Assembly: GCA_002169865.1 (NCBI GenBank)
Contig: NHIC01000010.1
Location: 84,353-116,990 of the forward strand
Length of the DNA: 32,638 nt
Direction: 5' to 3'
From: Flavobacteriaceae bacterium TMED179
GTDB lineage: Bacteria > Bacteroidota > Bacteroidia > Flavobacteriales > Flavobacteriaceae
Position 1 is the stretch's first letter. The number at the start of each line of letters is the position of its first letter. Of the stretch, positions 8,797 to 16,866 are shown piece by piece. The notes below the pieces were generated by a model. That model searched no databases and was not told the DNA's origin. It saw only the letters and a list, made by a program, of their open reading frames with translations. The translations under genes and the position numbers were made by a program.

Positions 8797-9339
8797 ATGT
8801 CAAGAATAGGAAATAACCCGATAAATATTCCCGAAGGAGTCACTGTAGAAATTCTACCTTCTAAAATTATTGTAAAAGGTAAACTAGGTGAACTAACACA
8901 AGAATATAGTGGTGTATCAGTTAAAAATGTTGATAATATTATCACTATAACTCGCCTTTCAGAAAGTAAAAAAACCAAATCTAAACACGGTTTGTATAGA
9001 GCTCTAATTGCTAATATGGTTCAGGGTGTTAGCGAAGGCTTTACGAGAGAATTAGAGCTTGTAGGTGTAGGCTATAGAGCCAGTAATCAAGGTCAAAAAC
9101 TAGATCTAGCACTTGGTTTTTCGCACAATATTTTATTTGATATTGCTCCTGAAGTAAAAATTGAGACTGTTTCTGAAAAGGGAAAAAATCCAATCATTAA
9201 ACTTATCTCACACGATAAACAGTTAGTTGGATACGTAGCATCTAAGATTCGATCCTTCAGAAAACCGGAGCCATACAAAGGGAAAGGTGTGAAGTTTGTA
9301 GGTGAATATATAAGAAGAAAAGCGGGTAAATCAGCATAA
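8797..9339 (+). CDS. rplF: 50S ribosomal protein L6 (uL6)
   Basis: uL6 is made of two related domains near the GTPase-associated centre. The 180-residue product starts MSRIGNNPINIPEGVTV and has the hallmark FTRELELVGVGYRAS (about residues 80-94). The C-terminal signature KPEPYKGKGVKFVGEYIRRK follows at about residues 156-175. It lies 12 nt after rpsH and 9 nt before rplR. Confidence 0.97.
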   Translation: MSRIGNNPINIPEGVTVEILPSKIIVKGKLGELTQEYSGVSVKNVDNIITITRLSESKKTKSKHGLYRALIANMVQGVSEGFTRELELVGVGYRASNQGQKLDLALGFSHNILFDIAPEVKIETVSEKGKNPIIKLISHDKQLVGYVASKIRSFRKPEPYKGKGVKFVGEYIRRKAGKSA

Positions 9340-9348
9340 TTTAAAATC

Positions 9349-9708
9349 ATGGGATTAACAAAATTAGATCGTAGAAAAAGAATACGAAACAGAATTCGAA
9401 AAATTATAATTGGTACTCCAAGTTTTCCTCGTTTGTCTGTATACAGAAGCAATAGAGAAATTTATGCACAGATTATAGATGACCAAAATGGAAAAACTAT
9501 TATAGCAGCATCTTCTCGTGAGAAGGAAATAACCAATATGAAGTTAGCAGGTAAGATTGAAATCGCGTCTTCAGTTGGAAAAAGAATTGGTGAACTAGCA
9601 TCTAAAGCAGGTCTTTTGGAAGTTAAATTCGATCGTGGAGGCTATTTATATCATGGTAGAGTAAAAGCACTTGCCGAAGGAGCTCGTGAGAGTGGATTAA
9701 AATTTTAA
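9349..9708 (+). CDS. rplR: 50S ribosomal protein L18 (uL18)
   Basis: uL18 binds 5S rRNA together with L5 and L25. The 119-residue product has a basic N-terminus (DRRKRIRNRIRKII), the PRLSVYRSNREIYAQIIDD segment and the C-terminal FDRGGYLYHGRVKALAEGAR segment, all typical. It starts 9 nt after rplF. Confidence 0.96.
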   Translation: MGLTKLDRRKRIRNRIRKIIIGTPSFPRLSVYRSNREIYAQIIDDQNGKTIIAASSREKEITNMKLAGKIEIASSVGKRIGELASKAGLLEVKFDRGGYLYHGRVKALAEGARESGLKF

Positions 9709-9715
9709 TTAGCAT

Positions 9716-10240
9716 ATGTATCAAAATTATAAAAATGTAGAATTAGTAAAGCCTGCTGGTTTAGATTTAAAAGACAGATTAGTTGGTGTACAACGTGTAA
9801 CAAAAGTAACAAAAGGAGGACGTGCATTTGGTTTTTCTGCAATAGTTGTGGTGGGTGACGAAAATGGCGTCGTAGGTCAAGGTCTTGGAAAATCAAAAGA
9901 GGTTTCAGAAGCTATTGCAAAGGCTGTTGAAGATGCAAAAAAAAATTTGATTCGTATCCCTATTGATAAAGGAACATTACCTCATGAACAAAAAGGCAAA
10001 TTTGGTGGAGCTCGTGTGTTTTTAAAACCGGCTTCCGAAGGGACTGGAGTAATAGCTGGAGGAGCAGTACGTGCGGTTTTAGATGCTGTTGGTGTTCATA
10101 ATGTCCTTTCTAAGTCTCAAGGTTCATCTAACCCTCACAATGTTGTCAAAGCAACTTTTGATGCATTGTTACAATTAAGAAATCCTCAACGTATTGCCGA
10201 GCAAAGGGGAATTTCTATCGATAAGGTTTTTAATGGATAA
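9716..10240 (+). CDS. rpsE: 30S ribosomal protein S5 (uS5)
   Basis: uS5 takes part in decoding fidelity and the mRNA entry helicase activity. The 174-residue product has the double-stranded RNA-binding-like N-terminal part (RVTKVTKGGRAFGFSAIVVV, about residues 27-46). The C-terminal part has GGAVRAVLDAVGVHNVLSKS. The ATG at 9716 (MYQNYKNVELVKP) is 7 nt after rplR and gives the expected N-terminal length. Confidence 0.97.
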   Translation: MYQNYKNVELVKPAGLDLKDRLVGVQRVTKVTKGGRAFGFSAIVVVGDENGVVGQGLGKSKEVSEAIAKAVEDAKKNLIRIPIDKGTLPHEQKGKFGGARVFLKPASEGTGVIAGGAVRAVLDAVGVHNVLSKSQGSSNPHNVVKATFDALLQLRNPQRIAEQRGISIDKVFNG

Positions 10241-10251
10241 CCACATACAAG

Positions 10252-10431
10252 ATGGAAAAAATAAAAATAAAACAAATTAAAAGTAGTATCAAGCGTTTGC
10301 AAACTCAAAAAAGAACTTTGGAGTCTTTAGGACTTAGAGGTATTGGAAAAGAAGTTTCACATGTGGCGACTCCAGGTATATTAGGAATGATTGAAAAAGT
10401 AAAACATTTGGTATCGGTTACTAAATTATAA
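10252..10431 (+). CDS. rpmD: 50S ribosomal protein L30 (uL30)
   Basis: This 59-codon gene is in the correct position between rpsE (11-nt gap) and rplO (10-nt gap). The product starts MEKIKIKQIKSSIKRLQTQK and continues RTLESLGLRGIGKEV, the family core, in which a short beta strand is followed by the QKRTLESLGL helix. Bacterial L30 is usually 58-61 residues, so it appears complete. uL30 is a peripheral 50S protein that binds 23S rRNA. Confidence 0.95.
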   Translation: MEKIKIKQIKSSIKRLQTQKRTLESLGLRGIGKEVSHVATPGILGMIEKVKHLVSVTKL

Positions 10432-10441
10432 TTAATTCGTT

Positions 10442-10894
10442 ATGAGTTTAGAAAATTTAAGTCCTGCTAAGGGATCTACTAAAGGAGCTGGAAAACGCCT
10501 AGGCAGGGGTCAGTCTTCTGGTAAAGGTGGTACTGCGTCACGTGGTCATAAAGGAGCAAAATCTCGTTCAGGTTACTCAAAAAAATTAGGTTTTGAAGGC
10601 GGACAAATGCCTTTACAAAGACGAGTTCCTAAATTTGGATTCAAAAATATAAATAGAAAAGATTACCGGGGGATAAACTTGGATACAATTCAAGATTTGA
10701 TTTCGGATAAAAAAATTAGTAAAGAATTAAAAATAGAGCAATTAATTGAATTGCGATTAGCACATAAAGATGATTTAATTAAAATTTTAGGAAGAGGAAA
10801 ATTGGATAGCTCAATTAAAATTTTTGCACATAAATTTTCATTGTCTGCTAAAGCAGCAATTGAAAAAGCAGGAGGAGAAGCTGTCAATATATAA
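10442..10894 (+). CDS. rplO: 50S ribosomal protein L15 (uL15)
   Basis: uL15 is a late-assembly 50S protein with a long glycine- and basic-rich extension. The 150-residue product shows the typical N-terminal stretch (GKRLGRGQSSGKGGTASRGH, about residues 18-37) and FEGGQMPLQRRVPKFGF. The C-terminal globular part ends AIEKAGGEAVNI. secY follows after 11 nt, the standard spc-operon arrangement. Confidence 0.97.
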   Translation: MSLENLSPAKGSTKGAGKRLGRGQSSGKGGTASRGHKGAKSRSGYSKKLGFEGGQMPLQRRVPKFGFKNINRKDYRGINLDTIQDLISDKKISKELKIEQLIELRLAHKDDLIKILGRGKLDSSIKIFAHKFSLSAKAAIEKAGGEAVNI

Positions 10895-10905
10895 TATATC
10901 CATAA

Positions 10906-12258
10906 ATGAAAAAAGTTTTAGAAACCCTTTATAACATTTATAAAATTGAAGAACTGCGTGATCGTGTACTTCTTACTTTAGGGATGTTATTGGTATATAG
11001 AATTGGAGCACAAGTCGTTTTACCAGGGATAGATCCTGTTCAGTTAGCAGCATTAAGTAGCCGTACTGACGGGGGAGGTCTTTTAGGAATTTTAAATGCT
11101 TTTACAGGAGGAGCTTTTGCTAACGCCTCCGTATTCGCTTTGGGAATTATGCCTTACATATCCGCTTCAATCGTAGTTCAATTGATGGGTATTGCAGTTC
11201 CTTATCTTCAAAAACTTCAGAAAGAAGGTGAGAGTGGAAGAAAGACAATTAACCAGATTACAAGGTGGCTGACTATCGGTATTTGTATTGTTCAAGCACC
11301 TGCATATTTATTTGGTCTAAGTGCATTAGGGGTTCCTGAAAGTGCTTTTATTCTTGGTAAAGGGCCCATGTTTATTGGTTCTTCTGTAATTATTCTTGTC
11401 ACAGGTACTATTTTTGCCATGTGGTTGGGTGAAAAAATAACAGATAAGGGAATTGGTAATGGTATATCTCTTCTTATTATGGTTGGAATTATTGCTAACC
11501 TCCCCCTATCTTTCACTCAGGAATTTGTATCCAGGGTATCAGAAAATAATGGTGGTCCAATGCTAATTTTAATTGAATTGGTTTTATGGATAGTTATTAT
11601 TCTTTTGTCTGTTTTATTAACACTTGCAGTCAGACGTATTCCAGTACAATATGCTCGACGACAGGCTGGAGGAAACACATCTAATAGATCCATTTATGGA
11701 TCACGTCAATATATCCCGCTTAAATTAAATGCATCTGGAGTGATGCCTATTATTTTTGCCCAGGCTCTCATGTTTGCTCCAGTATATATTGGAAGCGCTT
11801 TAGGCGACTCAGATACAGGCCAATGGATTCAAGCAAATTTTTCTGATATATTTGGATTGTGGTATAATATATTATTTGCTGTTCTGATTATTATATTCAC
11901 TTATTTTTATACAGCTATAACAGTTCCTACAAATAAAATGTCTGATGATTTAAAACGAAGTGGTGGTTTTGTTCCCGGTATACGACCTGGAAATGAAACT
12001 TCAGAATATTTAGATACGGTTATGTCACACATAACTTTTCCAGGATCTCTTTTCCTTGCTGGAATTGCAGTATTTCCTGCAGTCGTTGTGAAGCTAATTG
12101 GTATTCAACAAGGATGGGCCCTTTTTTATGGAGGAACTTCCCTTTTGATTATGGTGGGCGTAGCTATAGATACAATTCAACAAGTCAACTCTTATTTACT
12201 AAATAGGCATTATGACGGACTAATGAAATCAGGTAAAATGAGAAGAAGCATAAATTAA
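10906..12258 (+). CDS. secY: Preprotein translocase channel subunit SecY
   Basis: SecY is the protein-conducting channel of the Sec translocon in the inner membrane, working with SecE and SecG. The 450-residue product has the expected ten hydrophobic segments. It shows the family marks VLPGIDP near residues 37-43 and the plug region FTGGAFANASVFALGIMPYI (about residues 66-85). It also has the cytoplasmic loop RRIPVQYARRQ (about 244-254) and the later PGIRPGNETSEYL loop that contacts the ribosome and SecA. It sits between rplO and infA. The adk and map genes that many bacteria carry at this point are absent. Confidence 0.97.
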   Translation: MKKVLETLYNIYKIEELRDRVLLTLGMLLVYRIGAQVVLPGIDPVQLAALSSRTDGGGLLGILNAFTGGAFANASVFALGIMPYISASIVVQLMGIAVPYLQKLQKEGESGRKTINQITRWLTIGICIVQAPAYLFGLSALGVPESAFILGKGPMFIGSSVIILVTGTIFAMWLGEKITDKGIGNGISLLIMVGIIANLPLSFTQEFVSRVSENNGGPMLILIELVLWIVIILLSVLLTLAVRRIPVQYARRQAGGNTSNRSIYGSRQYIPLKLNASGVMPIIFAQALMFAPVYIGSALGDSDTGQWIQANFSDIFGLWYNILFAVLIIIFTYFYTAITVPTNKMSDDLKRSGGFVPGIRPGNETSEYLDTVMSHITFPGSLFLAGIAVFPAVVVKLIGIQQGWALFYGGTSLLIMVGVAIDTIQQVNSYLLNRHYDGLMKSGKMRRSIN

Positions 12259-12261
12259 TAT

Positions 12262-12477
12262 ATGGCAAAACAAGAAGCAATAGAACAAGAGGGTACTATT
12301 ATAGAAGCACTGTCCAATGCAATGTTTCGTGTAGAACTGGAAAACGGTCATGTTGTGACTGCTCATATCTCAGGAAAAATGCGTTTGCATTATATCAAAC
12401 TATTGCCAGGTGATAAGGTCAAATTAGAAATGAGCCCTTATGATCTATCGAAAGCTAGAATAACATTTAGATTTTAA
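12262..12477 (+). CDS. infA: Translation initiation factor IF-1
   Basis: IF-1 is a single OB-fold protein that blocks the A site during 30S initiation. The 71-residue product has the standard length and motifs: EGTIIEALSNAMFRVELENG, then HISGKMRLHYIKLLPGDKV, then MSPYDLSKARITFR. It starts only 3 nt after secY and probably depends on the same transcript. Confidence 0.97.
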   Translation: MAKQEAIEQEGTIIEALSNAMFRVELENGHVVTAHISGKMRLHYIKLLPGDKVKLEMSPYDLSKARITFRF

Positions 12478-12494
12478 TATATTCAACAATTGAC

Positions 12495-12611
12495 ATGAAA
12501 GTTAGAGCATCATTGAAAAAACGAAGTGCAGATTGTAAAATCGTTAGACGAAAAGGGCGTCTGTACGTTATAAATAAAAAGAACCCTAGATTTAAACAAA
12601 GACAAGGTTAA
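12495..12611 (+). CDS. rpmJ: 50S ribosomal protein L36, zinc-free type (bL36)
   Basis: This 38-codon gene gives MKVRASLKKRSADCKIVRRK then GRLYVINKKNPRFKQRQG, a full-length bL36. Only one (Cys14) of the residues that bind zinc in the CCCH form remains: positions 11, 27 and 33 are Ser, Asn and Phe, so this is a zinc-independent version. It is located 17 nt after infA and 2 nt before rpsM, the normal position at the spc-alpha junction. Confidence 0.96.
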   Translation: MKVRASLKKRSADCKIVRRKGRLYVINKKNPRFKQRQG

Positions 12612-12613
12612 TT

Positions 12614-12988
12614 ATGGCTAGAATATCAGGAGTAGACATTCCAAAGCAAAAAAGAGGAGTTGTTTCCTTAACTTATATTTTCGGTATTGGTAAAAGTCGT
12701 GCACAATCCATTTTGATATCTGCAAAAGTGGATGAAAGCAAAAAAGTTCAAGACTGGACAGATGAAGAAACATCAAGAATTCGAGAAGTAGTTGCTTCTT
12801 TCAAGATTGAAGGTGAGCTGCGATCAGAGGTGCAATTAAACATAAAACGTTTAATGGATATAGGATGTTATCGAGGTATTCGCCACCGAACAGGTCTTCC
12901 GTTACGCGGACAACGAACAAAAAACAATTCGCGTACTAGAAAGGGAAAACGTAAAACTGTAGCAAATAAAAAGAAAGTAACTAAATAG
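12614..12988 (+). CDS. rpsM: 30S ribosomal protein S13 (uS13)
   Basis: uS13 is at the top of the 30S head and touches L5/L31 and tRNA. The 124-residue product starts MARISGVDIPKQKRGVVSLT and has GIGKSRAQSIL, then the C-terminal GCYRGIRHRTGLPLRGQRTK with a basic tail. In E. coli the S4 repressor binds upstream of this gene. Here the gap before rpsM is only 2 nt, so that arrangement cannot apply. Confidence 0.97.
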   Translation: MARISGVDIPKQKRGVVSLTYIFGIGKSRAQSILISAKVDESKKVQDWTDEETSRIREVVASFKIEGELRSEVQLNIKRLMDIGCYRGIRHRTGLPLRGQRTKNNSRTRKGKRKTVANKKKVTK

Positions 12989-13000
12989 CAATCCCCAATT

Positions 13001-13384
13001 ATGGCTAAAACAGCAAGTAAAAAAAGAAAAGTAATCGTCGAGTCCATTGGTGAAGCACACATAACGGCTTCATTTAATAATATTATAATTTCTCTTACGA
13101 ATAATAAAGGAGAAGTTATTTCCTGGTCTTCAGCTGGAAAGATGGGCTTTAGAGGTTCTAAAAAAAATACTCCTTATGCAGCACAAACCGCTGCTGAAGA
13201 CTGTTCAAAGACAGCTCAAGAAGCTGGTTTACGTAAAGTAAAAGTATTTGTTAAAGGTCCTGGTAATGGACGAGAGTCTGCAATTCGTTCACTACACAAT
13301 AGTGGAATTGAAGTTCTAGAAATCATTGATGTCACCCCACTTCCGCATAACGGTTGTAGACCTCCAAAAAGAAGAAGAGTATAA
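13001..13384 (+). CDS. rpsK: 30S ribosomal protein S11 (uS11)
   Basis: uS11 is on the 30S platform near the mRNA exit. The 127-residue product contains GEAHITASFNNIIISLTNNK, MGFRGSKKNTPYAAQTAAE, and the nearly invariant C-terminus DVTPLPHNGCRPPKRRRV. It is followed by the longest gap in the ribosomal block (83 nt), which holds possible RNA structure. Confidence 0.97.
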   Translation: MAKTASKKRKVIVESIGEAHITASFNNIIISLTNNKGEVISWSSAGKMGFRGSKKNTPYAAQTAAEDCSKTAQEAGLRKVKVFVKGPGNGRESAIRSLHNSGIEVLEIIDVTPLPHNGCRPPKRRRV

Positions 13385-13467
13385 TAAAATAACCCTGGAC
13401 TGATAAAAAGCTATCGAAGGAAGTGACCTTAATTCATAGCGTTCAATCCAAATAAAAAAAGAATTAA
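13385..13467 (+). promoter_or_regulatory. Structured spacer before rpsD, possible S4 autoregulatory leader
   Basis: This 83-nt gap is out of line with the 1-30 nt gaps elsewhere in the ribosomal block. Reading by eye, three nested helices are possible. P1 pairs 13396-13403 with 13443-13450 (TGGACTGA with TCAATCCA, one mismatch). P2 pairs 13410-13414 with 13436-13440 (GCTAT with ATAGC). P3 pairs 13417-13420 with 13427-13430 (AAGG with CCTT) around an AAGTGA loop. It directly precedes the gene for S4, a well-known autoregulator of ribosomal operons in other bacteria. The helices are seen in the sequence; the regulatory role is inferred. Confidence 0.45.
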
Positions 13468-14073
13468 ATGGCAAGATATACTGGTCCAAAAACAAAAATT
13501 GCTCGTAAATTTGGCGAGCCAATCTTTGGAGATGATAAATCCTTTGAAAAAAGAAATTATCCTCCAGGACAACATGGAAATGCAAAGCGAAGAGGAAAGA
13601 AGTCGGAATATGCAATTCAATTAATGGAAAAGCAAAAGGCAAAGTTTACTTATGGTATCTTAGAGCGTCAATTTCGCAATCTTTTTGAAAAAGCAAGTAG
13701 GAGTAAAGGTGTAACCGGTGAGGCTTTGCTACAATTGTGTGAATCTAGATTAGATAACATTGTTTATCGTTTTGGTTTATCAACCTCCAGAAGAGGTGCT
13801 AGACAATTGGTGTCGCACCGACATATAACTGTAAATAATTCTATAGTAAATATACCTTCTTACCAAGTAAAAGTGGGAGATGTTGTAGGGGTTAGAGAAA
13901 AATCTAAGTCTTTAAACATCATTGTAGAAGCAAAAGAAAAGGATTCATCGATATATGAGTGGCTGAGTTGGAATAATGACCAGCTTCAAGGAACTTATAT
14001 AAATTTACCTGGGCGAATACAAATTCCAGAAAACATTAAAGAACAACTAATAGTCGAACTATATTCTAAATAA
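13468..14073 (+). CDS. rpsD: 30S ribosomal protein S4 (uS4)
   Basis: uS4 nucleates 30S assembly by binding the 16S five-way junction, and in several phyla represses its own operon. The 201-residue product starts MARYTGPKTKIARKFGEPI and contains NYPPGQHGNAKRRGKKSEYA. An S4 RNA-binding domain follows (ESRLDNIVYRFGLSTSRRGA and SHRHITVNNSIVNIPSY, about residues 91-133). It comes after the structured 83-nt spacer and 17 nt before rpoA. Confidence 0.97.
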   Translation: MARYTGPKTKIARKFGEPIFGDDKSFEKRNYPPGQHGNAKRRGKKSEYAIQLMEKQKAKFTYGILERQFRNLFEKASRSKGVTGEALLQLCESRLDNIVYRFGLSTSRRGARQLVSHRHITVNNSIVNIPSYQVKVGDVVGVREKSKSLNIIVEAKEKDSSIYEWLSWNNDQLQGTYINLPGRIQIPENIKEQLIVELYSK

Positions 14074-14090
14074 GTAAACGGAAGCAAATT

Positions 14091-15083
14091 ATGGCAATAT
14101 TGAATTTTCAAAAACCCGATAAAGTAATTATGATTGATTCATCCGAATTCGAAGGCAAATTTGAGTTTCGCCCTCTCGAACCAGGATATGGATTAACAGT
14201 TGGAAATGCACTGAGGCGTGTTTTACTGTCTTCCCTAGAAGGCTTCGCGATTACCTCTGTAAAAATAGAAAACGTTGAACACGAATTCTCAACAATCTCT
14301 GGAGTAGTAGAAGATGTTACAGAAATTATTCTAAACCTCAAGCAAGTTCGATTCAAAAGACAAATTGAAGAACTAGAAGAAGAAAAAGTTTCTATCTCTA
14401 TAGGAGGTCAAGAACAGCTAAAAGCTGCAGATTTCCAAAAATTTATTTCAGCTTTTCAAGTATTGAATCCTGACTTGGTAATTTGCAACTTGGAAAAAAG
14501 TATACAATTAAATATGGAAATAACCATTGAAAAAGGAAGAGGATATGTCCCAGCAGAAGAAAATAAAAAAAATAACACTGAACTTGGTGTGATCGCTATT
14601 GATTCTATTTTTACTCCTATAAAAAATGTTAAGTATAGTATTGAAAATTTCAGAGTTGAGCAAAAGACAGATTATGAAAAACTCATATTTGAAATTATTT
14701 CAGATGGCTCTATTCATCCAAAGGATGCTCTTACTGAAGCAGCTAAAACATTAATTCATCACTTTTTACTGTTTTCAGATGAAAGAATTACTCTTGAGGC
14801 AGACGAAATAGCTCAGACAGAGACATATGATGAAGAATCTCTTCACATGCGTCAATTATTAAAAACAAAGTTAGTTGATATGGATCTATCGGTTAGAGCA
14901 TTAAATTGCCTTAAGGCAGCTGAAGTGGATACACTAGGAGATTTAGTTTCTTACAATAAAAACGATTTGATGAAATTTAGAAACTTTGGGAAAAAATCAC
15001 TAACTGAGCTCGAGGAGTTAGTGGTTCTTAAAGGCCTTTCATTTGGTATGGACTTAGTTAAATACAAATTAGATAAAGATTAA
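14091..15083 (+). CDS. rpoA: DNA-directed RNA polymerase subunit alpha
   Basis: Alpha initiates RNA polymerase assembly as a dimer and contacts upstream promoter DNA and activators. The 330-residue product has the N-terminal assembly domain with the family signature FRPLEPGYGLTVGNALRRVL (about residues 26-45). A linker around residues 230-250 joins it to the C-terminal domain with two HhH-like helices (LSVRALNCLKAAEVDTLGDL and FRNFGKKSLTELEE). It sits between rpsD and rplQ as in most bacteria. Length is normal. Confidence 0.98.
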   Translation: MAILNFQKPDKVIMIDSSEFEGKFEFRPLEPGYGLTVGNALRRVLLSSLEGFAITSVKIENVEHEFSTISGVVEDVTEIILNLKQVRFKRQIEELEEEKVSISIGGQEQLKAADFQKFISAFQVLNPDLVICNLEKSIQLNMEITIEKGRGYVPAEENKKNNTELGVIAIDSIFTPIKNVKYSIENFRVEQKTDYEKLIFEIISDGSIHPKDALTEAAKTLIHHFLLFSDERITLEADEIAQTETYDEESLHMRQLLKTKLVDMDLSVRALNCLKAAEVDTLGDLVSYNKNDLMKFRNFGKKSLTELEELVVLKGLSFGMDLVKYKLDKD

Positions 15084-15105
15084 CTCACATTTTTAAATAA
15101 AAAAA

Positions 15106-15666
15106 ATGAGACACGGAAAAAAAGTAATGCATTTAGGTCGAAAAAAGGCCCACAGAAAATCAATGCTAGCTAATATGGCATGTTCTTTAATTGAACATAA
15201 ACGAATCAATACTACCTTAACTAAAGCTAAAGCCCTCAAGCAATTTATTGAGCCATTAATTACAAAATCTAAATCAGATACTACTCACAACAGAAGACTA
15301 ACTTTCTCTTCCTTGAGAAATAAAAGTGCAGTTGTAGAGTTGTTTAGAGAAGTTGCTGTAAAAGTGGGAGATAGACCAGGAGGATATACCCGAGTAATTA
15401 AACTTGGAAATCGACTTGGCGATAATGCTTCTATGGCAATGATAGAATTGGTTGATTTCAATGAGGTCTACAGTTTAGAAGCTAAGCCTAAGAAAAAGTC
15501 AAGAAGGCGAGGCAGCAGTAAAGTTAAAAATGAAAGTATTCAAAAAGTAACAGATGTTATTGAAAAAAGTTCAAATGATGAAGAACCTCCGACTAAAGAA
15601 GCAGTTATAAATGAACCATCTAAATCACAAACTAAATCTGATAAGGATGAAAAGGGAAGCGAATAG
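15106..15666 (+). CDS. rplQ: 50S ribosomal protein L17 with long charged C-terminal tail (bL17)
   Basis: bL17 lies near the tunnel exit. Residues 1-127 form the normal core, starting MRHGKKVMHLGRKKAHRKSM with RINTTLTKAKALKQFIEPLI next. A tail of about 60 residues extends beyond it: first basic (KPKKKSRRRGSS), then mixed and acidic (NDEEPPTKEA to DKDEKGSE), with no hydrophobic segment. Such extensions are known in Bacteroidetes L17. It is the last gene of the ribosomal block and is followed by a terminator 28 nt downstream. Confidence 0.96.
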   Translation: MRHGKKVMHLGRKKAHRKSMLANMACSLIEHKRINTTLTKAKALKQFIEPLITKSKSDTTHNRRLTFSSLRNKSAVVELFREVAVKVGDRPGGYTRVIKLGNRLGDNASMAMIELVDFNEVYSLEAKPKKKSRRRGSSKVKNESIQKVTDVIEKSSNDEEPPTKEAVINEPSKSQTKSDKDEKGSE

Positions 15667-15694
15667 TATCTTTTTTTTAAATCCTAATTATATT

Positions 15695-15727
15695 AAAGGA
15701 TAAACGTTTTAGTTTATCCTTTTTTTT
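15695..15727 (+). terminator. Rho-independent terminator after rplQ
   Basis: A perfect 11-bp stem, AAAGGATAAAC (15695-15705) with GTTTATCCTTT (15712-15722), encloses a 6-nt loop and runs into a T tract reaching 15727. It begins 28 nt after the rplQ stop and should end transcription of the whole ribosomal superoperon before carA. Confidence 0.9.
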
Positions 15728-15731
15728 GATT

Positions 15732-15738
15732 TATTTTG
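15732..15738 (+). promoter_or_regulatory. Possible minus-7 promoter element before carA
   Basis: TATTTTG at 15732-15738 differs from the Bacteroidetes TAnnTTTG element by one missing base and ends 6 nt before the carA ATG. If used, the transcript would be almost leaderless. The upstream TTG-like minus-33 element is not evident; that region falls in the rplQ terminator. Weak prediction. Confidence 0.25.
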
Positions 15739-15744
15739 TATTGT

Positions 15745-16845
15745 ATGGAATATAGATCTAAAAATAAAGCATTCGTACTTCTTGCAGATGGGACTCAGTT
15801 TTTTGGTAAGTCTATTGGAATTCAAGGAAGTGCTTTTGGAGAAATTTGTTTTAATACAGGTATGACTGGCTACCAGGAGATTTTTACCGATCCGTCATAT
15901 TATGGTCAACTTATGGTAACTACCAATACTCATATTGGAAACTATGGGGTTATTAAACAAGAATCTCAATCTAAGGCAATATCAATTTCAGGTTTAATAT
16001 GTAAGGATTTTAGCTTTAGTTACTCGCGCCCTTCAGGGGAAGAGTCTTTGCAGAGCTATTTAGAGTACTACAAGCTAGTTACTATTTGTGATGTTGATAC
16101 TCGTGCATTAGTAAATTATATACGTGAAAATGGTGCTATGAATGCGGTGATCTCAACTAAAACTGAAAAAGAAGAACGATTACTTAAAAAATTATCTCAA
16201 GCCCCAATCATGGAAGGTTTAGAATTAGCATCAAAGGTCTCCACTCGAGAAGCTTACACCCTAGGGGATCCTGGTGCTAAATATAAAATTGCTGCCCTAG
16301 ATTTAGGAATAAAGAGAAATATTTTAAATCATATGATCGAACGTGATATGTTTGTTAAAGTTTTTCCATACAATACAACTTTTGAAGAGCTTGAAGCATG
16401 GAAACCAGATGGCTATTTTATTTCAAACGGCCCTGGTGATCCAAAGCCACTAAAAAAAGTTCAGGCTGTTGCTAAAGCCATTATAGAAAATAATAAGCCT
16501 CTTTTTGGGATTTGTTTAGGACATCAAATCATAGCTTTAGCTAACGGTATTCCAACCTTTAAGATGTTTAATGGACATCGTGGAATTAATCATCCTGTAA
16601 AAAACTTAATAACGGGAAAAGGTGAAATCACTTCTCAAAATCATGGATTTGCAGTAGATATGAAAGCAGCTAAAGTACATCCAGAAATTGAAATTACTCA
16701 TGTCCATCTTAATGATGAGACTCTAGCAGGTATGCGTATGAAAAATAAAAAGTGTTTTTCAGTTCAATATCATCCTGAGGCTGGACCCGGGCCAAATGAC
16801 GCAACCTATCTCTTTGATATTTTTAAAAATTACATTAATAATTAA
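15745..16845 (+). CDS. carA: Carbamoyl-phosphate synthase small (glutaminase) subunit
   Basis: CarA hydrolyses glutamine and passes ammonia to CarB, which makes carbamoyl phosphate for pyrimidine and arginine synthesis. I use the ATG at 15745 (366 residues) over the in-frame TTG at 15736, because MEYRSKNKAFVLLADGT matches the family start. The N-terminal domain has FNTGMTGYQEIFTDPSY (about 36-52). The class I glutamine amidotransferase domain has FISNGPGDP, the nucleophile Cys257 in LFGICLGHQ, and His343 and Glu345 in QYHPEAGPGP. carB is not in the window. eno follows after 21 nt. Confidence 0.97.
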   Translation: MEYRSKNKAFVLLADGTQFFGKSIGIQGSAFGEICFNTGMTGYQEIFTDPSYYGQLMVTTNTHIGNYGVIKQESQSKAISISGLICKDFSFSYSRPSGEESLQSYLEYYKLVTICDVDTRALVNYIRENGAMNAVISTKTEKEERLLKKLSQAPIMEGLELASKVSTREAYTLGDPGAKYKIAALDLGIKRNILNHMIERDMFVKVFPYNTTFEELEAWKPDGYFISNGPGDPKPLKKVQAVAKAIIENNKPLFGICLGHQIIALANGIPTFKMFNGHRGINHPVKNLITGKGEITSQNHGFAVDMKAAKVHPEIEITHVHLNDETLAGMRMKNKKCFSVQYHPEAGPGPNDATYLFDIFKNYINN

Positions 16846-16866
16846 AAAAATTAGAATTCAAACTAT

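Noticed and set aside
1..15727. Possible internal promoters in the ribosomal block
   Set aside because: AT-rich spacers give many partial TAnnTTTG matches by chance; none was clear enough to list.
15736..15744. TTG start for carA three codons upstream
   Set aside because: MEYRSKNKAF at 15745 fits the family better; the TTG overlaps the possible promoter element.
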